Source: Candidatus [Bacteroides] periocalifornicus | Lineage (GTDB): Bacteria; Bacteroidota; Bacteroidia; Bacteroidales; CAJPTX01 | Length of the DNA: 52,029 nucleotides | Direction: 5' to 3' | Assembly: GCA_001421095.1 (NCBI GenBank) | Contig: LIIK01000015.1 | Span: forward strand, 1-52,029 | Shown: in pieces, positions 35,618-44,133 of the stretch | Numbering within the stretch: the stretch's first letter is position 1 | Layout of the letters: each line of letters opens with the position of its first letter | Notes under the pieces: generated by a model | What the model was told of the DNA's origin: nothing | The model's input: the letters and a program-made list of their open reading frames with translations, nothing else | The model's database searches: none | Position numbers and translations under genes: made by a program

Positions 35618-35686
35618 CCCCACACCAATTGAGCTACCCACTAGGGAGGAATCAAACCTGCTGGCTTAGATTTAGGTCAGGAATAG

Positions 35687-35718
35687 AGCGGTTCGAATGA
35701 CCTTCGAGCCGCTTTTTT
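35687..35718 (+). terminator. Terminator fused to the valS promoter (cassette 3)
   Basis: AGCGGTTCGAA and TTCGAGCCGCT form an 11-bp stem (one G-T pair) around TGACC, then TTTTTT. It shares GAATGACCTTCG with cassette 1. Confidence 0.85.
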
Positions 35719-35721
35719 AGT

Positions 35722-35729
35722 TACCTTTG
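35722..35729 (+). promoter_or_regulatory. -7 box of valS
   Basis: TACCTTTG, three bases after the T run of the terminator. The leader to the ATG at 35763 is about 30 bases. Confidence 0.7.
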
Positions 35730-35762
35730 CGCTAGCATTTTACGACATAACTACTCAGCATC

Positions 35763-38387
35763 ATGCGCGACCTTCCCACGAAGTATGAACCTCAGGCTAT
35801 AGAGGCCTATTGGTATGATTACTGGCTGAAACATAACCTCTTCCACAGTGAACCCGATAGCCGTACCCCTTATACTATCGTAATCCCCCCACCCAATGTA
35901 ACGGGCATCCTCCACATGGGGCACATGCTCAACAACACCATTCAGGATGTGCTGGTTCGCCGTGCGCGCATGCGGGGTTTCAACGCCTGCTGGGTGCCCG
36001 GTACAGACCACGCCTCCATAGCCACAGAGGCCAAAGTGGTGGCCAAGCTCAAGGAGGAGGGCATCGATAAGCATTCGCTTACCCGAGAGCAATTCCTGCA
36101 GCACGCTTGGGAGTGGAAGGAGAAGCACGGGGGCATTATCCTCAAGCAACTCCGCCGCTTGGGCGCATCGTGCGACTGGCAACGCACGGCCTTCACCATG
36201 GATGAGGTGTGCAGCGAGAGCGTGATCAAAGTATTCGTAGACCTCTACAATAAGGGATTCATCTACAAGGGGGTGCGCATGGTGAACTGGGACTGCCAGG
36301 CGCGCACTGCCGTTAGCGATGAGGAGGTCGTCCACAGGGAAGAACCCGGCAAGTTCTACTACATTCGCTACCGATTCGCCTCGGGCGATGGCCATCTACT
36401 CATTGCCACTACCCGCCCCGAGACCATAATGGGCGATGTGGCCGTGTGCGTGAATCCGCACGACACCCGTTACACCCATCTCCACGGCAAGCGTGTGATA
36501 GTCCCGCTAGTGAACCGTGAAGTCCCCATAATCACAGACGAGGCGGTAGACATGTCGCTCGGCACCGGGGTACTCAAAATCACCCCTGCCCATGCCGTAG
36601 ACGACTATGTGATTGGGCAGAAGTACGGCCTCGAATCCATCGACGTCTTCAACCCAGACGGCACCATAGCCCCCGCCGGGCAGGTATACGTAGGCAAGGA
36701 TCGCTTCGAAGCCCGCACCCTTGCTGTGAAAGATCTCTACGCACAAGGGCTGGTGGAGAAGGAAGAATCCATAGTACACAGCCTCGGCTACAGCGAGCGA
36801 ACCAACTCGGTAATAGAACCCAAGCTCTCCATGCAGTGGTTTCTGAAAATGGAGCAGCTCGCCGCCCCAGCCCTCAAGGCAGTGCTAGACGAAGAGGTAA
36901 AGCTCATTCCCCAGAAATTTGTCAATACTTATCGCCACTGGATGGAGAATGTGCGTGATTGGTGCCTGAGCCGCCAGCTCTGGTGGGGGCATCGCATACC
37001 CGCATGGTACACCCAGGATGGGAAGGTTGTAGTGGCCGAAAATGAAGAACTCGCAATAGAAAAAGCCCGCGAGCTTACAGGGAATCCTAGCCTCACAGTA
37101 GCCGACCTACGCCAAGACGAGGATGTGCTCGACACCTGGTTCAGCTCCTGGCTCTGGCCCATAGAGCTATTCGACGGTATTCGGCATCCACACAATCCTG
37201 AAATAGAGTATTATTACCCCACGAACGATCTGGTTACCGCCCCCGAGATCCTCTTCTTCTGGGTAGCTCGGATGATCATTGCGGGCTACGAGTACCGCCA
37301 TGCGCGCCCGTTCAACCACGTTTACCTTACGGGGATAGTGCGCGATCAGCAACGGCGTAAAATGAGCAAATCCCTCGGCAACAGTCCCGATCCCATAGCC
37401 CTCATGGATAAGTACGGTGCCGATGGTGTACGTATGGGCATGCTGCTGTGCTCTAACGCCGGAAACGACCTCCTGTTCGAGGAATCGCTCACAGAGCAAG
37501 GGCGGAACTTCTGCAATAAAGTATGGAATGCCTTTCGCCTAGTACAGGGTTGGACTGCAGATCCCAAGCTCGAGCAATCTGAGCCTACTGGCTACGCGGT
37601 TGCGCTCTTCACCGCCCGGCTCAACGAGGCTTTAGTGGCTATTGATCGGCACTTTGAGGAGTACCGTATCTCCGAGGCGCTGCTGGAGGCCTACCGTCTA
37701 TTCTGGGACGATTTCTCTGGCTGGCTGCTAGAGATGGTGAAACCAACCGATGGCAAGCGCATCGACCAGGCTACGCTCTCCCAAATCCAAGAGCTGTTCG
37801 ATAGGCAGCTGGCCGTGCTACACCCCTTTATGCCCTTCATCACCGAGGAGCTGTGGCATCACCTGGGCAATGGGCGAGAAACCAAGAGCCTAATGGTGAG
37901 CGATATGCCCAAGGCGGGACTTGCCGATCCAGCACTGCTCGCTGAATTTGAAGCGCTTAAAAACGTAGTGGGCAATATTCGCAGCCTCCGGCAGAGCAAG
38001 GGCCTTTCGCCCAAAGAGCCGCTCAATCTTCTCTATCGGGGTGAACTGCCCCTTTCTCCAGCCAGCCTCATCCTGGCGCAGCGGCTGTCCAATGTGGGCA
38101 ATGCCACGCCCTGCCAAGAAGCCCCAGCGCAAGCAGCTCCCTTCATCACGGGAGGCTGTGAGTTTTTCATACCCCTCGAAGGGCTTATGGCGGCAGACGA
38201 AGCTAAGGCCAAAGTGCTGAAAGAGCTAGAGTACGCTGAAGGATTCCGTAACCTCACCCTCAAGAAGCTCGGCAATGAGCGGTTCATGAGCAATGCCCCC
38301 TCATCAGTGGTGGAAGCCGAACGGAAAAAGCTTGCCGATGCAGAGGCCAAAATAGAAGCGCTCAAGAAGCAGCTCGGCGAAGCTTAG
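35763..38387 (+). CDS. valS: Valyl-tRNA synthetase
   Basis: Charges tRNA-Val. 874 aa, the usual length. PPNVTGILHMGHMLN carries the HIGH motif (His51 to His54) and RRKMSKSLGNSPDP carries KMSKS (533-537). The editing (CP1) domain shows TTRPETIMGDVAV and the class Ia core shows DVLDTWFSSWLWP. The C-terminal coiled-coil arm typical of ValS is present (about residues 810-874, ending KIEALKKQLGE). Transcribed alone from its own promoter and ended by a bidirectional terminator. Confidence 0.96.
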   Translation: MRDLPTKYEPQAIEAYWYDYWLKHNLFHSEPDSRTPYTIVIPPPNVTGILHMGHMLNNTIQDVLVRRARMRGFNACWVPGTDHASIATEAKVVAKLKEEGIDKHSLTREQFLQHAWEWKEKHGGIILKQLRRLGASCDWQRTAFTMDEVCSESVIKVFVDLYNKGFIYKGVRMVNWDCQARTAVSDEEVVHREEPGKFYYIRYRFASGDGHLLIATTRPETIMGDVAVCVNPHDTRYTHLHGKRVIVPLVNREVPIITDEAVDMSLGTGVLKITPAHAVDDYVIGQKYGLESIDVFNPDGTIAPAGQVYVGKDRFEARTLAVKDLYAQGLVEKEESIVHSLGYSERTNSVIEPKLSMQWFLKMEQLAAPALKAVLDEEVKLIPQKFVNTYRHWMENVRDWCLSRQLWWGHRIPAWYTQDGKVVVAENEELAIEKARELTGNPSLTVADLRQDEDVLDTWFSSWLWPIELFDGIRHPHNPEIEYYYPTNDLVTAPEILFFWVARMIIAGYEYRHARPFNHVYLTGIVRDQQRRKMSKSLGNSPDPIALMDKYGADGVRMGMLLCSNAGNDLLFEESLTEQGRNFCNKVWNAFRLVQGWTADPKLEQSEPTGYAVALFTARLNEALVAIDRHFEEYRISEALLEAYRLFWDDFSGWLLEMVKPTDGKRIDQATLSQIQELFDRQLAVLHPFMPFITEELWHHLGNGRETKSLMVSDMPKAGLADPALLAEFEALKNVVGNIRSLRQSKGLSPKEPLNLLYRGELPLSPASLILAQRLSNVGNATPCQEAPAQAAPFITGGCEFFIPLEGLMAADEAKAKVLKELEYAEGFRNLTLKKLGNERFMSNAPSSVVEAERKKLADAEAKIEALKKQLGEA

Positions 38388-38443
38388 CAACAGCAGAGCC
38401 TCGTCCAGATAAGTTTTGCAGCGGTCTTGCCGCATAAAAGAAA

Positions 38444-38471
38444 GTAGCCAGGTGGGCATCCACCTGGCTAC
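38444..38471. terminator. Bidirectional terminator between valS and lemA
   Basis: GTAGCCAGGTGG and CCACCTGGCTAC form a perfect 12-bp stem around GCAT, with A-rich and T-rich flanks on both sides, between convergent genes. Confidence 0.92.
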
Positions 38472-38498
38472 TTCTTTATACGGGGCTACCGCCCAAAT

Positions 38499-39104
38499 TT
38501 ATTGCCCATTGCCAAAGTCCACATCCACACGCTTGTTGGCATCCTCGTCTGCCTTGAAGGGGGCCTTACGGTCGAAGCCGAACATCCCTGCAAAGATATT
38601 CTGAGGGAAACGGCGCACGTAGGTGTTGTAGTCTTGCACCCGATCATTGTATACTCGGCGTTCCTGTGAGATCCGATTTTCAGTACCCGCTAGCTCGGCG
38701 AGCAAGTCCTGGAATTGCTGTGTAGTTTTGAGGTCTGGGTAACGTTCTACCGATACTAGGAGGCGGGATAGCGAGCTGCTTAGGGCGCTCTGAGCCTCTT
38801 GGAATTGCCGCAGATTCTCCTCGTTGAGCTGGCTGGCATCTATGCTCACGCTAGTAGCCTTGGCGCGCGCCTCTATCACCCCGGTGAGCGTGCTCTGCTC
38901 GAAGTTCGCCGAGCCCTTTATCGTTCCTACCAGCGTGGGTATCAGATCGGCCCTACGTTGGTAGGCGCCCTCCACATTGGCCCATTGGGCGGTTACCTGC
39001 TCCTCCAGCCTCACCATTTTGTTGTAGCTGCTGCAGCCCTTTACGCCGAGTAGCACCACCAGTAGCACTACTATGGCGAGTACCCATACGAAACCTTTAG
39101 TCAT
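38499..39104 (-). CDS. lemA: LemA family protein
   Basis: A membrane-anchored protein of about 201 aa with one N-terminal transmembrane segment (VWVLAIVVLLVVLLGVKG), then the LemA signature YNKMVRLEEQVTAQWANVE, YQRRADLIPTLVGTIKG and, near the end, YNTYVRRFPQNIFAGMFGF. The molecular role of LemA proteins is not known; they often sit beside membrane proteases. The ATG at 39104 is used because the in-frame extension to 39152 would add a polar tail ahead of the anchor. It is the last gene of the minus-strand group, 61 bases after lspA. Confidence 0.9.
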   Translation of the reverse strand: MTKGFVWVLAIVVLLVVLLGVKGCSSYNKMVRLEEQVTAQWANVEGAYQRRADLIPTLVGTIKGSANFEQSTLTGVIEARAKATSVSIDASQLNEENLRQFQEAQSALSSSLSRLLVSVERYPDLKTTQQFQDLLAELAGTENRISQERRVYNDRVQDYNTYVRRFPQNIFAGMFGFDRKAPFKADEDANKRVDVDFGNGQ

Positions 39105-39165
39105 CGTTATGTCTTTTGATTGGGTTGATCTCCGAGGGTATTTAGCGTCCATCCGTCCGACACCG

Positions 39166-39840
39166 TTACTTTTTCCGTCCGAACAGGAATTTCCAGTTGA
39201 AAATCAGCATGTAGGCTATCCCCACCGTAATAGCCGCATCGGCAAGGTTGAATATCGGCTGGAAGAACACGAGAGGAGACCCTCCGATACCAGGCATCCA
39301 GCTTGGCCATACGGTATCTACAATGGGGGCGTAGATCATATCCACCACCTTGCCGTAGAAGAGCGGGGCGTATCCCCCCCCAGCCGGTAGGAATTGGGCC
39401 ACGGGTTGCACGAGTTCCTCGCCAGCCATCACCAGCCCCTCGCTGCTACTGAAGATCACACCGTAGAACGTGCCATCGATAATGTTTCCCAGCGCCCCCG
39501 CGATCACGATGGTGAGCCCTACGGCCATGCGCCTTGGGGCTACCCCCTTCCGAAGAATCCGTACCAGCAGGTAGATCATAGCACCTACCGCGGCTATCCG
39601 GAATAGGCTCAGCAGCAGCTTACCCACGGTGCTCCCGGGCTGCATCCCGAAGGCTATACCATTGTTCTCGGTGAAGTGCAGGCGAAGCCAGTGGCCGATA
39701 AGCGCCACCTCTTCGCCTAACGTGAAATGCGTTTTCACCCAGAACTTCAGGGTCTGGTCGGCCACTAGGATCAGCACTCCCAGCAGGACGAGCAGCCAGA
39801 CGAACCGGCTATCGGCTCCCGTTGCTGTATTCCTAGCCAT
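39166..39840 (-). CDS. lspA: Lipoprotein signal peptidase (signal peptidase II)
   Basis: Cleaves prolipoprotein signal peptides at the lipobox Cys. 224 aa, four membrane segments. The catalytic dyad motifs are GNIIDGTFYG and FNLADAAITVG; FTENNGIAFG is also conserved. It is longer than the E. coli enzyme (164 aa) through an insertion of about 35 residues between membrane segments 3 and 4 (EELVQPVAQFLPAGGGYAPL), which is usual in Bacteroidetes. The ATG at 39840 overlaps the stop of the DksA-like gene by eight bases (ATGGCTAG), indicating coupling. Confidence 0.94.
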   Translation of the reverse strand: MARNTATGADSRFVWLLVLLGVLILVADQTLKFWVKTHFTLGEEVALIGHWLRLHFTENNGIAFGMQPGSTVGKLLLSLFRIAAVGAMIYLLVRILRKGVAPRRMAVGLTIVIAGALGNIIDGTFYGVIFSSSEGLVMAGEELVQPVAQFLPAGGGYAPLFYGKVVDMIYAPIVDTVWPSWMPGIGGSPLVFFQPIFNLADAAITVGIAYMLIFNWKFLFGRKK

Positions 39841-40210
39841 TCTGCCGATTCTTGGCCTCAATGCTCAGGGTAGCGTGGGGAACCGCCCGCAGCCGTTCTT
39901 TGGGGATCAGCTTCCCAGTTTCACGGCAGATGCCGTAGGTCTTGTTGTCTATCCGCTTTAGCGCCTCTTCTAGGTGCTGGATGAATTTCTGCTGCCGGTG
40001 GGCTAGGCGGCTCGACTCCTCGAGAGATAGCGTCATAGCCCCCTCGTCAAGCAGTTTTAGCGTGGGCGAGGTATCCTGTGTCCCATTGCCATCCTCCAAC
40101 GAGAGGGAGCGGCGTAGCTCTTCATACTCGGTGCGTGCGAGCTCTAGTTTCTCGAGGATTATCTGCCGGAATTCCTCCAGCTCCTCGTCAGTATAGCGCG
40201 TCTTTTCCAT
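39833..40210 (-). CDS. DksA/TraR-family regulator lacking most zinc-finger cysteines
   Basis: A 125-aa protein with an N-terminal coiled coil (EELEEFRQIILEKLELARTE and onward) and the DksA-type C-terminal block YGICRETGKLIPKERLRAVP, then HATLSIEAK. DksA binds the RNA polymerase secondary channel with ppGpp. Of the four zinc ligands only one Cys remains (GIC), the other places being Thr, Ala or His, so zinc binding is unlikely. This single-Cys form seems regular in Bacteroidetes rather than a defect. It lies upstream of and overlaps lspA. Confidence 0.85.
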   Translation of the reverse strand: MEKTRYTDEELEEFRQIILEKLELARTEYEELRRSLSLEDGNGTQDTSPTLKLLDEGAMTLSLEESSRLAHRQQKFIQHLEEALKRIDNKTYGICRETGKLIPKERLRAVPHATLSIEAKNRQNG

Positions 40211-40355
40211 GATGTCGTGCCTTAGAGCGGCGTCGGTTTAGTTACTAGATGTTGGTTAGTTGAACGCGTTGTGTTTTTAAGCGTCAGGCTGTAATTGGTG
40301 TCCGTCGGCTGGTGGATGCTAACTGTGGTAACCCTAGATGATTTTAGCGATCCTT

Positions 40356-43300
40356 TCAATTCTTCGTAGAGGTCGTATTAACCCGTGCAAGCCCGATAAG
40401 CAGATTGCTGTAGGGGGCATCTAGCTCTACCTCCACCGAGGGCGTTTGGGGCGGGAGAACCGACACGAAGTGGGCATCCACCGCGAGCGTTTGTGTCGAT
40501 ATGTACTCTTGCTGCTGCTTGAGTGCGGCCTGCGTTTCGCTACTCCCCGTAGCCATGAAGAGCTCTATCCTGTCGGTAACCTCCAGCCCAGACTCCTTGC
40601 GGAGGTTCTGCACCCTATTTACCACCTCGCGAGCTACCCCTTCCTCACGTAGTGCATCGGTCAGGGTTACATCCAGCGCCACTGTGAGTTCCCCGTCTGA
40701 GGCCACCTCCCAGCCCGGGATGTCGTCTGATACGATTTCCACCTCTGCCAGCTGCACAGTAGCCTTAGTATCCCCAAGGTTCACGGTAAGCTCACCCTGC
40801 CGTTCGAATTGCACGATCTCGTTCTGCTTTAGCCCGTCAAGCACTGCCGCCAATGCTTTCATCTGCGCACCAAAGCGTGGCCCTAGCACCTTGAAGTTGG
40901 GTTTCACCCGCTTTACTATTACGGTGTTATCAGCCCCGAGGTACTCTATCGACTTCACGTTCAACTCATTCAGCACCACAGGCTCCACCGCCTTGAGGTT
41001 GTGGGCAAACTCCTCATTGAGCACCGGCACCATGATGCGTGCCAGCGGTTGGCGCACCTTAATTGCCACCTTACGCCGCAGCGCTAGCACCAGCGAGGTA
41101 ATACGCTGTGCCATCCGCATACGCTTCTCCAGCTGCCCATCGATCAGCGTTCCATCTGCCGAGGGGTAGTCCGTAAGATGCACACTTTGCGGGTGCGCCG
41201 CACGCTCCGCCTCAGGATGTAGATCGCTGTAGAGCTGCTCTGCGTAGAAGGGGGCTACAGGCGCCATGAGCCTTGCCACGGTCTCTAGGCACGTGTAGAG
41301 GGTTTGGTAGGCAGCCAGCTTGTCCTCGGTCATACCGCCACCCCAGTAGCGCTTTCGGTTCAGCCTTACGTACCAGTTGCTCAGATCCTCACCCACAAAC
41401 TCCTGTATGGCACGGGTCGCCTTGGTGGGCTCATAGTCATCAAAAGCCTCCGTTACCTCGCGGACTAGCGTATTCAGGCGAGAGATTACCCATCTATCCA
41501 TTTCGGTACGCTTGCCCATGGGTATCTGCGGGGTAGCAGGGGTGAAACCGTCTACATTCGCGTAGAGGCTGAAAAAAGAGTAGGTATTGTGTAGGGTGCC
41601 GAAGAATTTACGCACCACCTCCTCTACTCCTGCAAGGTCGAACTTCAGGTTCTCCCAAGGCTGCGAGTTGCTGAGCATATACCAGCGGAGAGGGTCTGCC
41701 CCCAGCCGGGCTATCACCTCAAAGGGGTCTACGGCATTCCCCAGCCGCTTGCTCATTTTGTTGCCGTTGCGGTCGAGTACCAGCCCGTTGGAGATGATAT
41801 TTTTGAAGGCCACCGAATCGCTCACCATGGTGGCCACCGCATGCAGAGTGAAGAACCACCCGCGGGTTTGGTCTACCCCCTCAGCTATAAAATCGGCAGG
41901 GAAGTGCTGATTGAAGACCTCCTGATTCTCAAAGGGGTAGTGCCACTGCGCGTAGGGCATAGCACCGCTGTCAAACCACACATCTATCAGGTCGGGTTCG
42001 CGGTGCATGGCTCTCCCATCATCACTCACCAGCACTATGCTATCGACGTATGGACGATGGAGATCGATGCTATCATAGTTCTCTTGCCCCATGTCGCCCG
42101 GCTTGAATCTACCCAGAGGATTCTGCGGCATCACACCAGCCTTTACCGCTTTCTCGCACTCCTGGTAGAGTTCTGCCACAGAGCCGATACACTTCATCTC
42201 GCTACGATCCTCTGTGGCCCACACGGGTAGAGGAGTTCCCCAGAAACGAGACCGCGAGAGATTCCAGTCCACCAGGTTCTCCAGCCACTTGCCAAAACGT
42301 CCGCTACCCGTACTTTCAGGCTTCCAGTTGATAGTCCTATTCAGCGCAATGAGCCGATCCTTGAGGGCTGTGGTACGGATGAACCACGAGTCTAGCGGGT
42401 AGTAGAGCACTGGCTTATCGGTACGCCAGCAGTGGGGGTAGCTATGCTTGTACTTCTCTATCCTGAAGGCCTTTCCCTCTTTTTTCAGCTCCACGCAAAG
42501 ATCCACGTTCACATCACCACCCATGGGGTCGTCAGCCCCCGTGTAGTCAGGCTTTACGTAGTGCCCAGCCCACTCGCCATACTTGGTAGAATTCACGTAT
42601 TGCTTTACGAACTCTGGGTCAAGCTCTTCGAGGAGGTAGAACCGCCCCTTTTTATCCACTAGAGGTTCCTCTGCCCCCGTGGCGGTGCGCACCACCATGG
42701 GCGCGATACCGAGCTGCTTGGCAACCCGGGCATCATCAGCCCCAAAGGTCGGAGCTATGTGCACTATGCCAGTACCATCGTCTGTGGTTACGAAATCACC
42801 TGCAATCACCTCAAAGGCCCTTCCCTGCGGCTGTACCCAGTCAAACACGGGCGCATAGTGCAGCCCTACGAGATCTTTCCCTGCCACCTTGCGCAGCCTC
42901 CTCCAGGGGAGTAGCCCATTCGGCTTCGGTGCCTCCATAGGTGCGGTTTCGCCCTCTGGTTTGAAGTAGGCAGCTACGCGGGGTTCAGCCACTATGGCCA
43001 CGAGAGCTGCACCCGTGTAGGGGTTGAAGGTCTTGATGTACTCGTAATCAATCCGTTCGCCTACCGCGAGCGCAGTATTGGATGAGAGCGTCCACGGCGT
43101 AGTGGTCCACGCCATCACGTACAGGGGAAGCCCATCCACCTCTGCGGGTTGCGCTTTGGGAGTCCCGCCTTTTTCTGCTACCACGGGGAAGAGCACCGTT
43201 ACCGAGGTATCGGTAACATCACGGTAGCAGCCAGGCTGGTTCAGTTCATGCGAGCTGAGGCCAGTACCCGCAGCGGGCGAGTAGGGCTGTATGGTCTTTC

Positions 43301-43820
43301 CGCGGTAGAGCAACCCTTTGTTCCACAGATCTTTGAGTAAATACCAGAGGCTCTCTATGTACTGGTTATGGTAGGTTACGTAGGGGTGGTCCATGTCTAC
43401 CCAGTAGCCCATCTGCTCGGTGAGGTCGCGCCAGCGGTCGGTGTACTTCATCACCTCCTTGCGGCAGGCCTGGTTGTACTCCTCTATCGAGATCTTCTTC
43501 CCGATATCCTCCTTGGTTATACCCAGCATGGTCTCCACGCCCAGCTCTACAGGGAGCCCATGGGTATCCCAGCCGGCTTTACGCTCTACTAGGTAGCCCC
43601 GCTGGGTCTTGTAGCGGCAGATGGCATCCTTTATGCTGCGCGCCATTACGTGGTGGATGCCCGGGAGGCCGTTGGCTGAGGGTGGCCCCTCGAAAAAAAC
43701 GAATCGTGGTGCGCCCTGACGCAGCTCTACGCTCCGCTCAAACACTCCAGCATCCTTCCAACGCTCCAAAATAGCGCGCCCCACTGCCGCAAGATCCAGA
43801 TTTTTACGCTCGCTGTACAT
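40356..43820 (-). CDS. ileS: Isoleucyl-tRNA synthetase
   Basis: Charges tRNA-Ile. 1154 aa, a long form. The HIGH equivalent is PSANGLPGIHHVMARSIKD and the KMSKS equivalent is GNKMSKRLGNAVDP. The editing domain has MAWTTTPWTLSSNTALAVG, and the class Ia core has DVWFDSGAMPYAQWHYPF. The motif variants and length are of the class-II or eukaryote-like IleS type, common in Bacteroidetes. In other bacteria this class is often less sensitive to mupirocin, but sensitivity cannot be read here. It heads the minus-strand group ileS, DksA-like, lspA, lemA, with a 145-base gap before the second gene. Confidence 0.95.
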   Translation of the reverse strand: MYSERKNLDLAAVGRAILERWKDAGVFERSVELRQGAPRFVFFEGPPSANGLPGIHHVMARSIKDAICRYKTQRGYLVERKAGWDTHGLPVELGVETMLGITKEDIGKKISIEEYNQACRKEVMKYTDRWRDLTEQMGYWVDMDHPYVTYHNQYIESLWYLLKDLWNKGLLYRGKTIQPYSPAAGTGLSSHELNQPGCYRDVTDTSVTVLFPVVAEKGGTPKAQPAEVDGLPLYVMAWTTTPWTLSSNTALAVGERIDYEYIKTFNPYTGAALVAIVAEPRVAAYFKPEGETAPMEAPKPNGLLPWRRLRKVAGKDLVGLHYAPVFDWVQPQGRAFEVIAGDFVTTDDGTGIVHIAPTFGADDARVAKQLGIAPMVVRTATGAEEPLVDKKGRFYLLEELDPEFVKQYVNSTKYGEWAGHYVKPDYTGADDPMGGDVNVDLCVELKKEGKAFRIEKYKHSYPHCWRTDKPVLYYPLDSWFIRTTALKDRLIALNRTINWKPESTGSGRFGKWLENLVDWNLSRSRFWGTPLPVWATEDRSEMKCIGSVAELYQECEKAVKAGVMPQNPLGRFKPGDMGQENYDSIDLHRPYVDSIVLVSDDGRAMHREPDLIDVWFDSGAMPYAQWHYPFENQEVFNQHFPADFIAEGVDQTRGWFFTLHAVATMVSDSVAFKNIISNGLVLDRNGNKMSKRLGNAVDPFEVIARLGADPLRWYMLSNSQPWENLKFDLAGVEEVVRKFFGTLHNTYSFFSLYANVDGFTPATPQIPMGKRTEMDRWVISRLNTLVREVTEAFDDYEPTKATRAIQEFVGEDLSNWYVRLNRKRYWGGGMTEDKLAAYQTLYTCLETVARLMAPVAPFYAEQLYSDLHPEAERAAHPQSVHLTDYPSADGTLIDGQLEKRMRMAQRITSLVLALRRKVAIKVRQPLARIMVPVLNEEFAHNLKAVEPVVLNELNVKSIEYLGADNTVIVKRVKPNFKVLGPRFGAQMKALAAVLDGLKQNEIVQFERQGELTVNLGDTKATVQLAEVEIVSDDIPGWEVASDGELTVALDVTLTDALREEGVAREVVNRVQNLRKESGLEVTDRIELFMATGSSETQAALKQQQEYISTQTLAVDAHFVSVLPPQTPSVEVELDAPYSNLLIGLARVNTTSTKN

Positions 43821-43885
43821 TCGGGCCTCTCCTTTACGCTTGAATACCTGTGAAAAGTTCGCTTTACCCAGCAGTATAACGGGCG

Positions 43886-43893
43886 CGAATATA
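43886..43893 (-). promoter_or_regulatory. Possible -7 box of ileS
   Basis: Minus-strand TATATTCG, about 66 bases before the ileS ATG. It differs from the consensus by one base and no well-spaced -33 box is seen. Confidence 0.3.
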
Positions 43894-44133
43894 CGATTTT
43901 TTCTGCAATGGGCAGATGCCGCTATCGCCCTCCACCCTGAATGGGGGTAATCAGCCTTGCTAGAGATGGGCAGATCCCTTTTGCCCCATTCCTACTCCGT
44001 TCGCCATCTCCCAAGATGGGGCCGCTGCAAAAGTCCCGTATGGGGTCAATCTTTTATAGGGGCGGTGCTGTAGGGGCGGCCCGAGAGTTGCCCGCCCACC
44101 TACGAGTGCTCGCCCCGGCCTGTGCCGTCGCGT
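43894..44133. repeat. Non-coding spacer with worn repeat pieces
   Basis: No gene is seen between divergent ileS upstream DNA and the mutS2 3' end. Bases 44024-44056 (GCTGCAAAAGTCCCGTATGG, then GGTCAATCTTTTA) match 778-811 (CTACAAGAAGTCCAGTATAG, then ACCCTATCTTTTA), which is the end of the family-B repeat read on the minus strand. ATAGGGGCGGTGC and TGTAGGGGCGG follow in tandem. Confidence 0.45.

Noticed and set aside
35620..35665. tRNA-like words on the minus strand (GGTAGCTCAATTGGT and GCAGGTTTGATTCC)
   Set aside because: The T-arm-like word precedes the D-arm-like word, neither stem pairs fully, and there is no anticodon arm or acceptor stem.
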